Source of the DNA: CAZOJJ01 sp964580105
GTDB taxonomy: Bacteria; Bacteroidota; Rhodothermia; Rhodothermales; Rubricoccaceae
DNA length: 25,609 nt
Assembly: GCA_964580105.1 (NCBI GenBank)
Contig: CAZOJJ010000042.1
Coordinates: forward strand, 1 to 25,609
Direction of reading: 5' to 3'
Of the stretch, positions 1 to 6,981 are shown one piece after another. How positions within the stretch are numbered: the first letter of the stretch is position 1; each line of letters opens with the position of its first letter. The notes beneath the pieces are model-generated. The model ran no database searches and had not been told where the DNA came from. It was given only the letters and a program-made list of their open reading frames with translations. Both the position numbers and the translations under genes were made by a program.

Positions 1-65
1 CGAGAGAGGGTCTACGAGAGAGGGTCTACGAGAGAGGGTCTACGAGAGAGGGTCTACGAGAGAGG
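1..65. repeat. 14-bp tandem repeat at the window edge, about 4.6 copies
   Basis: The unit CGAGAGAGGGTCTA is repeated without mismatch from base 1 and breaks at base 66. It lies upstream of the secreted T9SS protein, and nothing codes in it. It is one of four perfect short arrays in the window; the true copy number is probably larger because the window begins inside it. Confidence 0.95.
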
Positions 66-212
66 AGCTACATTTCGGGATCACCGGGGCTTTGGGTGGC
101 TAGAGCCGTGGCACAGGCCCTATCTTTCCCGTTCCGAACAGTTTTCAACAGCGCAGGCGGCCCGCGAAACACAGACGTTGGCCGCGCGGATCGCTCCCCA
201 ACCCTCCGTTCC

Positions 213-2867
213 ATGCCACATTCGACGAAAGCCGCTGCAAGCGGCGTGCTTGGCGCCTTGTTCTTCATCACTGCCTGGGCCCTGGTGCCGGAGCCTGCGC
301 ACCCGCAGTTCACGGCCGTGCCCGATGTAGCGACGTACGAGGCCATCCTGGCGGCTCACCCCTACAGCCGGCGGCCGCCCACCACTCCGGAGGAACTGCG
401 CCAGATCCCGAAGCGGGATCGCCCCGACCTGGCAGCCGAGCAGTACTTCCTCCTGACGATGGATCCCGCTACGGGTCAGGTGCCCATCGAGCGGCTCTAC
501 CAGGCCAACCTGCTCACGGATCAGCTCAAGGCGGAGGCGTTCGCACGCGGGGGCGCGCCCCTGATCACGACCGCCTGGGAGGAGCGGGGGCCCTCCAGGG
601 TAGGCGGGCGCACGCGGGCGCTGCTCTTCGACCCGAATGATCCGGAGGGACGACGCGTCTTCGCGGCCGGCGTTGCCGGCGGCCTGTGGGTTACGGAGGA
701 CATCACGGTCAACGCCGGCTGGACCCCCGTCAACGATTTCTGGGAGAACCTGGCGGTTACTGCCCTGGCGTACGACCCCTCCAATACCACGGTGATGTAT
801 GCCGGAACGGGGGAGGGCTTCTTCAATGCGGATGCCGTCCGAGGGGCCGGCATCTTCAAGTCGGAGGACGGCGGGGCCACCTGGACCCACCTGTCCTCGA
901 CGCTGAGCTCCGTCTTCCACTACGTCCAGCGGATCGCCGTCCACCCGACCACGGGGGACGTCTATGCCGCCACCCGTCAGGGCATCCGCCGTTCACAGGA
1001 TGGCGGTGAGACCTGGGAGAGCGTACAGAGCGGGAACGCCGGGGACCTGGAGATCGCGGCCGACGGGACGATCTATGCCACCACCGGCCTCGGCGGGGCC
1101 GGCCGCGTGTACAGCTCCACGACCGGAAATTCGGGAGAGTGGACGCAGCTGAACACGGGTTCGAACGGGTTCCCCACCTCGGGCGTGCAGCGGATTGAGA
1201 TCGCGACGGCGCCATCCGACGCCTCGGTCCTCTACGCCGTCACTGAGAACAGCTCGAATGGCGGCGTCGGCGGCATGTATCGTACGGAGGACGGGGGCCA
1301 GACCTGGACCTCGCTCACGCTGCCCAACGACGTGCAGTACGGGACGGATTTCTCCCGCACCCAGGCCTGGTACGACCTTTCGCTCGCAGTAGACCCCAAC
1401 GACCCGAACACCGCCTTCGTCGGCGGCATCAACCTCTTCCGGACGACGGACGGCGGGGCGAGCTGGAACCAGCTGACGCACTGGTACGGAGGGTTTGGAC
1501 TTCCGTACGTCCACGCGGACCAGCACGCCGTCGTCTACAAGCCGGGCTCGTCGACCATCGCCCTCTTCAGCCATGACGGCGGGGTCAACTACACCGACAA
1601 CGCGACCGCGCCCCAGCCGATCTTCTGGGATCGCAACACCGGTTACAACGTGACGCAGTTCTACGCCGGCGCCATCGCGCCCGAGGCGGGCTCCAACGTG
1701 ATGCTGGCCGGCGCGCAGGACAACGGCACGCACCGCTTCAGCCTGCCCGGCATCAACAACGGCCACGAAGTGCGCGGCGGCGACGGCGCCTTCACGTTCA
1801 TCGACCAGGACGAGTCCAACTACGCGATCTCGTCGTACGTCTACAACACCTACAACCTCAGCACCGACGGGGGGCTCTCCTTCCCCATCACGCTCATCAA
1901 CAACACCAGCACGGGCGCCTTCATCAACCGGGCGGACTACGACGACCGCGAGGACATCTTCTACTCGTACCGGAATGCCACCTCGTTCTTCCGCATTCTC
2001 GACGTGACGGGGAGCCGGACGCTGAGCACCGTCACCACCCCGTCCATGGGGGCGATGACGAATCTGAAGGTGTCGCCGTTCGCGCCGCCCGGGACGTCCA
2101 CGCTCTTCGTGGGCTCCTCGGCGGGCCGCATCTACCGGGTCGACAACGCGGAATCGTCCGCCGACGTCACCGAGCTCACGCAGCCCGGCCCTGGGGCCAT
2201 CTCCAGCATCGAGTTTGGTGACTCGGAGGACCAGATCCTCGTTACCATCTCGAACTACGGCGTGGCCTCCGTCTGGGAGTCCCTGGACGGCGGGATGACG
2301 TGGGCGAACAAGGAGGGCAACCTGCCAGACATGCCGATCCGCTGGGCGCTCTACCATCCCACCAACCGCAACCTCGTGCTCCTCGCGACCGAGGCGGGCG
2401 TGTGGGAGACCACGAGCTTCGATGCGGACGAACCCGTCTGGACACCGGCTCCGGGCTTCCCCACGGTGAGCACCCACATGCTCCAGTACCGGGAGTCCGA
2501 CGACACCGTCATGGCGATCACGCACGGGCGGGGTGTCTTCACGGCGGTGTTCACGCCCAGCACGGTCGCCAGTGAGCCCGGGCCGAGCACGGACCTCCCG
2601 GGTACGCACGCGCTCTCGAACGCCTACCCCAACCCGTTCAACCCGCAGACGCGGTTCACGCTGCGCGTGGCCGAGGCGCAGGACGTGCGCGTGGCGCTCT
2701 ACGACGTCCGCGGGCGTCAGGTGGCCGTCCTCCACGACGGGCCGCTCGCGGCCGGGGCCGCCCACCCGTTCGAGGTGGACGGCCGCGCCCTGCCGAGCGG
2801 CACGTACGTCGTTGCCGTGGAAGGCGAGCGGTTCCGCGACCGGCTCCAGGTCAGCCTCGTGAAGTAG
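213..2867 (+). CDS. Secreted Asp-box (sialidase/VPS10-like) beta-propeller protein with T9SS type A sorting domain
   Basis: This is a large exported protein, about 884 aa from ATG 213. That start gives a clean signal peptide (basic MPHSTK, then a hydrophobic stretch ending near PAHPQ); an upstream in-frame GTG at 96 would bury it behind a polar extension. Five Asp boxes of the S/T-x-D-G-G-x-T/S-W type are visible (near bases 861, 993, 1284, 1442 and 2279), as in BNR/sortilin-type beta-propellers. The last ~85 residues form a T9SS sorting domain: YPNPFNP, then VALYDVRGRQVAVL, and a final SGTYVVAVEG strand. The family is typically exported by Sec, passed through T9SS and anchored at or released from the cell surface. 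The substrate is unknown: Asp boxes alone do not imply sialidase activity, and I see no catalytic signature. Confidence 0.9.
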   Translation: MPHSTKAAASGVLGALFFITAWALVPEPAHPQFTAVPDVATYEAILAAHPYSRRPPTTPEELRQIPKRDRPDLAAEQYFLLTMDPATGQVPIERLYQANLLTDQLKAEAFARGGAPLITTAWEERGPSRVGGRTRALLFDPNDPEGRRVFAAGVAGGLWVTEDITVNAGWTPVNDFWENLAVTALAYDPSNTTVMYAGTGEGFFNADAVRGAGIFKSEDGGATWTHLSSTLSSVFHYVQRIAVHPTTGDVYAATRQGIRRSQDGGETWESVQSGNAGDLEIAADGTIYATTGLGGAGRVYSSTTGNSGEWTQLNTGSNGFPTSGVQRIEIATAPSDASVLYAVTENSSNGGVGGMYRTEDGGQTWTSLTLPNDVQYGTDFSRTQAWYDLSLAVDPNDPNTAFVGGINLFRTTDGGASWNQLTHWYGGFGLPYVHADQHAVVYKPGSSTIALFSHDGGVNYTDNATAPQPIFWDRNTGYNVTQFYAGAIAPEAGSNVMLAGAQDNGTHRFSLPGINNGHEVRGGDGAFTFIDQDESNYAISSYVYNTYNLSTDGGLSFPITLINNTSTGAFINRADYDDREDIFYSYRNATSFFRILDVTGSRTLSTVTTPSMGAMTNLKVSPFAPPGTSTLFVGSSAGRIYRVDNAESSADVTELTQPGPGAISSIEFGDSEDQILVTISNYGVASVWESLDGGMTWANKEGNLPDMPIRWALYHPTNRNLVLLATEAGVWETTSFDADEPVWTPAPGFPTVSTHMLQYRESDDTVMAITHGRGVFTAVFTPSTVASEPGPSTDLPGTHALSNAYPNPFNPQTRFTLRVAEAQDVRVALYDVRGRQVAVLHDGPLAAGAAHPFEVDGRALPSGTYVVAVEGERFRDRLQVSLVK

Positions 2868-2903
2868 CCCCCTGCCTTCATAGCCCCCCTCAGGGACGCC
2901 AGA

Positions 2904-2941
2904 GGAGCCCCGGTGCCCGAGCGCCGGGGCTCCTTGCGTTT
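2904..2941 (+). terminator. Intrinsic terminator after the T9SS protein
   Basis: A perfect 10-bp GC-rich stem (GGAGCCCCGG / CCGGGGCTCC) encloses a 10-nt loop and is followed by TTGCGTTT. It sits 37 bp past the stop codon at 2867. The tail is T-rich but not a pure T run, so efficiency is uncertain. Confidence 0.75.
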
Positions 2942-3019
2942 GTACCGGTCGGGTCCGTTCTTGAAAGGGCCGCTCAACCGCTACGACGTTGCGCCGTCTC
3001 GCCCTCTAGCCGCTCTCAT

Positions 3020-3133
3020 CTGGCGGCCGGTGGGCCCTCCGCCTCGGCGTCGAGGCGGGCGGGCTCGCGAGGGGGCTACGTCGTCGTGCGGGGCGAGACG
3101 TTCCGGGATCGGCCCCGCCTCACCCTCGCACTG
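3020..3133 (+). pseudogene. Relic of a T9SS C-terminal sorting domain
   Basis: In the frame of the TAC codon at 3077 the sequence reads LAAGGPSASASRR, then GGYVVVRGETFRDRPRLTLAL. This parallels the C-terminus of the upstream gene: LAAG, then SGTYVVAVEGERFRDRLQVSL. There is no start codon, no upstream domain and no stop where the family would end; the frame runs on to a TGA near 3173. A hairpin of the dispersed CCGCCTCG family (3039-3058) lies inside the weakly matching part. I read it as the 3' remnant of a deleted or recombined paralogue. Chance similarity is unlikely over the last ~20 residues but possible over the first half. Confidence 0.6.
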
Positions 3134-3143
3134 ACGGGCGGGC

Positions 3144-4640
3144 TCAGGCGAAGCGGCGGAGCGCCCACCGGCTGAAGGGGACGTTCGCCGCACCGTTCTC
3201 CGGGACGGGCGCCGGCCGTCCCTCCATCGCCACCAGCCCGGCGGCGACGGCGGCGGCGCGGACGAGGTCGGCGTCCGGCGCGAGCGCCTCGGGCGTGAAG
3301 TGGTCGCGGACGAAGCCGGTGTTGAAGCAGCCCGAGCGGAAGGCGTCGTGCCGCATCACGTAGCGGCAGAACGGGATCGTCGTCTGCACCCCGGCGATCT
3401 CGTACTCCGCGAGCGCGCGGTCCATCCGGTCGAGCGCCGCCTCGCGCGTCGCCGCCCAGGTGACGAGCTTGGCGATCATCGGGTCGTAGTGGACCGGCAC
3501 CACGTCGCCCTCCTCGACGCCGGCATCGACGCGGACGCCGGTGCCGGAGGGCGGGCGGTGCCGGAGGAGCGGGCCGGGGTCGGGCAGGAAGCCCGCCGCC
3601 ACGTCCTCGGCGTAGACCCGGCACTCGACGGCGTGGCCGTGCAGGACGAGGTCGTCCTGCGTGTACCCCAGCGGCTCGCCCTCGGCGATGCGGAGCTGCT
3701 CGGCGACGAGGTCGAGCCCGGTGACGGCCTCCGTCACCGGGTGCTCCACCTGGAGCCGCGTGTTCATCTCCAGGAAGTAGAACGCGCCGTCGTCGAACAG
3801 GAACTCGACCGTTCCGGCTCCGACGTAGCCGCACGCCAGCGTAGCCTTGACGGCCGCCGCGCCCATCGCCGCGCGAAGCGCGGGCGTGAGCACGGTGCTC
3901 GGCGCTTCCTCGACCACCTTCTGGTGCCGCCGCTGGATCGAGCACTCGCGCTCGAAGAGGTGGACGGCGTTGCCGTGCGCGTCCGCGAAGACCTGAAACT
4001 CGATGTGGCGCGGCCCGGTGAAGAACTTCTCGATGAACACGCGGCCGTCGCCGAAGGCGCTCTGCGCCTCGCTCTGGGCGCTGCGGAGGGCCGCCTCGAA
4101 CTCCTCCGGCCGCTCGATCACGCGCATGCCCTTGCCGCCGCCGCCGGCCGCCGCCTTCACCAGCACCGGGTAGCCGATGGCCTCGGCGATGCGGGCCGCC
4201 TCGGCGGCGTCGTGGACGGCGTCGGTGGTGCCGGGCGCCATCGGGACGTTCGCCCGCTCCATGAGCAGGCGCGCGGCCGTCTTGTCGCCCATCGTGCGGA
4301 TGGCCTCGGGCGGCGGGCCGACGAACAGCACGCCCGCCGCCTCGCACGCCTCGGCGAAGGCGGCGTTCTCCGAGAGGAAGCCGTAGCCCGGGTGGACGGC
4401 GTCCGCCCCGGCGCGTTTCGCCACGTCGAGGATCCGTTCCGCCACGAGGTACGACCGGTTCGACGGCGCGGGGCCGACGGGATACGCCTCGTCCGCCATC
4501 CGCACGTGGAGCGCGTTCCGGTCCGCCTCGGAGTAGACGGCGACGGTGCGGATGCCGCGCTCGCGGCAGGTCCGCATCACGCGGACGGCGATTTCGCCCC
4601 GGTTGGCGACGAGGAGGGTGCGGATGGGGCGGCGTGTCAT
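3144..4640 (-). CDS. accC: Biotin carboxylase subunit of an acyl-CoA carboxylase
   Basis: Biotin carboxylase carries out the ATP-dependent carboxylation of biotin on a carrier protein, feeding acetyl-CoA (or propionyl-CoA) carboxylase. Translation from ATG 4640 gives 498 aa. The order of motifs is typical: ANRGEIAVRV at 12-21, HPGYGFLSEN at 83-92, glycine-rich ATP-grasp loop GGGGKGM at 166-172, RECSIQRRHQK at 231-241 and EMNTRLQVEHPVTE at 291-304. There is no biotinyl domain, so the carrier is separate. It is about 50 residues longer than E. coli AccC, the excess being a C-terminal tail, as in the acyl-CoA carboxylase alpha type. The reading frame stays open 44 codons upstream, but that part is low-complexity and overlaps the divergent promoter region. 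Whether the substrate is acetyl-, propionyl- or methylcrotonyl-CoA cannot be decided, because no carboxyltransferase gene is adjacent. Confidence 0.9.
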   Translation of the reverse strand: MTRRPIRTLLVANRGEIAVRVMRTCRERGIRTVAVYSEADRNALHVRMADEAYPVGPAPSNRSYLVAERILDVAKRAGADAVHPGYGFLSENAAFAEACEAAGVLFVGPPPEAIRTMGDKTAARLLMERANVPMAPGTTDAVHDAAEAARIAEAIGYPVLVKAAAGGGGKGMRVIERPEEFEAALRSAQSEAQSAFGDGRVFIEKFFTGPRHIEFQVFADAHGNAVHLFERECSIQRRHQKVVEEAPSTVLTPALRAAMGAAAVKATLACGYVGAGTVEFLFDDGAFYFLEMNTRLQVEHPVTEAVTGLDLVAEQLRIAEGEPLGYTQDDLVLHGHAVECRVYAEDVAAGFLPDPGPLLRHRPPSGTGVRVDAGVEEGDVVPVHYDPMIAKLVTWAATREAALDRMDRALAEYEIAGVQTTIPFCRYVMRHDAFRSGCFNTGFVRDHFTPEALAPDADLVRAAAVAAGLVAMEGRPAPVPENGAANVPFSRWALRRFA

Positions 4641-4758
4641 TTCGGCGGAGGTGACGTGTGGCACGGTCTCTGTGATTCCGGAGGGCAGTGCTACTGCTGC
4701 GGAAACTACCGAACGACGCCGCCGTCGCCGGCTGATTTCCTGCGGGGCTCCCCCCATT

Positions 4759-5646
4759 ATGGCCGAAATCACCGACTACTACCAGGTCCTCGGGGTCGAC
4801 GAGGGCGCGAGCGCGGAGGAGATCAAGAAAGCGTACCGGCGCCTGGCGCGTGCGTACCACCCGGATCGGAACCCGGACGACCCCGAGGCCGAAGAGCGCT
4901 TCAAGGCGGTGCAGGAGGCGTACGGCGTGCTCTCCGACGCGCAGAAGCGGAAGGCGTACGACCGCGCCCGGCGCGACCCGTTCGCCTCGGGACGCTTCCA
5001 GGGCGGCGGTTTCCGCGGGGCGCCGCAGGACGTTCCCTTCGAGGATCTCTTCGGCGGGATGGACGGCGGCGGCTTCGGCTCCTTCTTCTCCCAGATCTTC
5101 GCCGACGAGCCCCGCGCCACCCGGCGGCCCGCCCGAGGCCGGGACGTCGAGACGCAGGTGCGGCTGACGTTCGACCAGGCCATCCGGGGCGGCAAGACCG
5201 AGCTCAAGATGCCCGACGGCGAGCCGCTCCGCCTGACCATCCCGCAGGGCGTCCGTTCCGGCTTCAAGATCCGCGTCAAGGGGCGCGGCGCGCCCGCCCC
5301 CGGCGGCGGGCCGCCCGGCGACCTCTACGTCACCTTCCGCGTCGAGCCCAGCCCGCGCTTCCGGCGCGAGGGCGACAACCTCCACATCACCGAGACCATC
5401 TCGGCCATGGAGGCCATCCTCGGCACGACGCGCTCGATCACGAACGCCTACGGCAAGACGATCAAGGTGTCCATCCCGGCGGGCACCCAGCCGGGCGAGC
5501 GCCTCCGCCTGCGCGGCCAGGGCGTGCAGACGGCCACGCGCACCGGCGACCTCTACGTCGAGATTCAGGTTTCCATCCCGCGCCACCTCACCGAGGCGCA
5601 GCGCTCCGCCCTCGAAGCCTTCGCACGCGAGCAGGGGATCCTGTAG
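4759..5646 (+). CDS. cbpA: DnaJ/CbpA-type co-chaperone without zinc finger
   Basis: This 295-aa Hsp40 should stimulate the DnaK ATPase and deliver substrates. The J domain occupies residues 5-70 with the HPD motif at 34-36 (YHPDRN). It is followed by a Gly/Phe-rich linker at about 76-110 (GGGFRG, FGGMDGGGFGSFF) and two beta-rich C-terminal substrate-binding domains from ~128. The cysteine-rich zinc-finger domain of DnaJ proper is absent, which matches the CbpA/DnaJ type II layout. ATG 4759 is chosen because MAEITDYYQVLGV is the usual J-domain N-terminus; the frame is open far upstream but antisense to accC. It diverges from accC across 118 bp and converges with the TerB-like gene across 33 bp. 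Confidence 0.92.
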   Translation: MAEITDYYQVLGVDEGASAEEIKKAYRRLARAYHPDRNPDDPEAEERFKAVQEAYGVLSDAQKRKAYDRARRDPFASGRFQGGGFRGAPQDVPFEDLFGGMDGGGFGSFFSQIFADEPRATRRPARGRDVETQVRLTFDQAIRGGKTELKMPDGEPLRLTIPQGVRSGFKIRVKGRGAPAPGGGPPGDLYVTFRVEPSPRFRREGDNLHITETISAMEAILGTTRSITNAYGKTIKVSIPAGTQPGERLRLRGQGVQTATRTGDLYVEIQVSIPRHLTEAQRSALEAFAREQGIL

Positions 5647-5679
5647 CGCGTGCGCGTAGCGTAGCGCGTGCGCGTAGCG
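5644..5679. repeat. 18-bp direct repeat, two exact copies
   Basis: TAGCGCGTGCGCGTAGCG occurs twice head-to-tail. The first copy begins with the stop codon of the dnaJ-like gene, and the second ends directly at the stop codon of the convergent TerB-like gene. It fills the whole spacer between the two convergent genes. Confidence 0.9.
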
Positions 5680-6750
5680 TCAGCCCGCCTCGGGCCTCGC
5701 GCGGCCGGGGTGGAGCGCCTGCCAGAGGACGCTGTGGAGGGCCCGGTTGTCCTGCCACGCGTCGAGGAGCACGCTCCGATCGCCCTTGATCGAGACGCGG
5801 ACGCCGTTGGCGTAGCGCTCGATGCCGAGGATGGCGCGGAAGCTATGGATGACGGGATCGCCCTGGTCGCGTACGAGGAGGAGCCGTTTGCTGGTTACGA
5901 CGAAGACGCCGCGCTGCCAGCCTCGTCCGACGAAGGCGTACTCGGGAACGTGCAGGCCCGCCGTGTCGCCTGCGTGGAGCCGTTCGCGGTGGTCGCGGAG
6001 GGCCACGCGGAGCAGGGCATAGTTGACCGTGCGCCAGCGCCCGTCCGCCCGGAAGTGGCCGATTTCGCCCGGCAGTAGTCGGATGCCGACGTCCACGTTG
6101 GGCGGGGGGCCGTGGGTGAGCCGCCAGCGGTGCGCCGCCCGCGTGAGCAGGGCGTCCACGCGCGTGGGCACGCGTACGTCGAGCTCGGTCTCCAGTGCCG
6201 TGATCTCCTCGGCCTCGGCGGGGTCGAGTTCGCCGTCGCAGAGCGCGCGGGCGACGGTTTCGAGGAGCCGCTGACGGGCCTCCAACTCGTAGACCTGCTC
6301 GGCCTCGGTCGGGTCCAGCCCGAGCGTGTGCTGGAGCGTGTAGAGGAGCAGCCGCTCCTCGACCGAGAGGCAGTCGTCGGCGAGTGCGTCGGTGACCGTG
6401 TGGCCGAAGGCGCGCTCGTGGGCGTGGCGGAGGTCGGCGGCGTCGAGGGCGAGGGTGCGGGCGAGGTGGGCGAGCGTGGCGCGCTCGCGCTCGTCGAAGC
6501 GGCCGTCCCGGAGGACGTGGAGGAGGTAGCGCTCGTAGAGCGCCTGCCGCTCGGCGTGGAAGGCCTCGCGGAGGTTGACGCCGTGCCGCCGCCCGATGCG
6601 GTCGAGGTCGTCGGGGCCGAAGTCCGCCGGACTCGCCGCCGCGGCGATGAGGTTGTGGAGCTCGACGTACGCGTTGCGGGGCGGCGTGAGGCCGAGGGCG
6701 CGGTCGAGCGGGCCGGGCTCCTCGTAGTCGAGCAGGTCGAACGGAAACAC
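5680..6750 (-). CDS. TerB-like protein with a C-terminal PH/GRAM-like domain, function unknown
   Basis: The 356-aa protein has no signal peptide or membrane span, so it should be cytoplasmic. Residues ~65-200 are helical and contain acidic turn-helix units reminiscent of TerB (tellurite resistance) repeats: RDGRFDERERATLAHLA at 81-97, DDCLSVEERLLLYTLQ at 125-140 and CDGELDPAEAEEITALE at 171-187. Residues ~220-345 look like a bacterial PH or GRAM-like beta domain (GEIGHF, VFVVTSKRLLLV at 282-293, IHSFRAILGIERY). The start is a GTG at 6750; there is no in-frame ATG nearby. No other ter-type gene is adjacent, so a role in tellurite or phage stress cannot be claimed. TAGCTTCC at 6779-6786 (minus) is a possible promoter box. 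The domain calls come from pattern resemblance and are moderately certain. Confidence 0.7.
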   Translation of the reverse strand: MFPFDLLDYEEPGPLDRALGLTPPRNAYVELHNLIAAAASPADFGPDDLDRIGRRHGVNLREAFHAERQALYERYLLHVLRDGRFDERERATLAHLARTLALDAADLRHAHERAFGHTVTDALADDCLSVEERLLLYTLQHTLGLDPTEAEQVYELEARQRLLETVARALCDGELDPAEAEEITALETELDVRVPTRVDALLTRAAHRWRLTHGPPPNVDVGIRLLPGEIGHFRADGRWRTVNYALLRVALRDHRERLHAGDTAGLHVPEYAFVGRGWQRGVFVVTSKRLLLVRDQGDPVIHSFRAILGIERYANGVRVSIKGDRSVLLDAWQDNRALHSVLWQALHPGRARPEAG

Positions 6751-6768
6751 CGAGGACGGAAGTCGGAG

Positions 6769-6974
6769 GACGGAGGGCGGAAGCTACGCGCGCCTCGGGA
6801 GCCCGGTGGGCGCCCTCACCGGTGGGCGCCCTACCGGTGGGCGCCCTCACCGGTGGGCGCCTCCGTAATCTTCTCGCGCTCCGCGCTCCGCTCAGAAAGA
6901 CGGCTTCCGCTCAGAAAGACGGCCTACACGGAGAGACGTCGAAACACACCGGTCCCGGACTTCCGCCCTCCGTC
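6769..6974. repeat. Repeat-rich spacer bounded by a 15-bp inverted repeat
   Basis: The arms GACGGAGGGCGGAAG (6769-6783) and CTTCCGCCCTCCGTC (6960-6974) are perfect reverse complements 176 bp apart. Between them are four copies of GGTGGGCGCC and a nearly duplicated 19-bp unit beginning CCGCTCAGAAAGACGG (6888-6924). No plausible gene lies inside. It could be a small non-autonomous element or a build-up of dispersed intergenic repeats; no target-site duplication is obvious. Confidence 0.6.
6805..6861. repeat. Four copies of GGTGGGCGCC at 15-16 bp spacing
   Basis: Copies lie at 6805-6814, 6821-6830, 6836-6845 and 6852-6861, separated by CTCACC or CTACC. Each unit can pair with its neighbours (GGTGGGCGCC contains the palindrome GGCGCC), so the block is prone to form secondary structure. 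Confidence 0.85.
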
Positions 6975-6981
6975 TTCTGAC

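Noticed and set aside
1..65. Possible CRISPR array at tandem repeats (also 18717-18785 and 25555-25609)
   Set aside because: Units are 11-14 bp and directly adjacent, with no spacers and no cas genes nearby.
96..212. GTG start at 96 for the T9SS cargo protein, 39 codons upstream of ATG 213
   Set aside because: It would place a polar, arginine-rich stretch before the signal peptide; ATG 213 gives a normal export signal.
3076..5586. Long minus-strand frame of 836 codons over accC and the dnaJ-like gene
   Set aside because: Arginine/proline-rich composition and antisense position show that it is a shadow of real genes in GC-rich DNA.
6805..6861. GGTGGGCGCC repeats as operator or origin iterons
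   Set aside because: No replication initiator or regulator gene is adjacent, and they lie inside a larger repeat-rich spacer.
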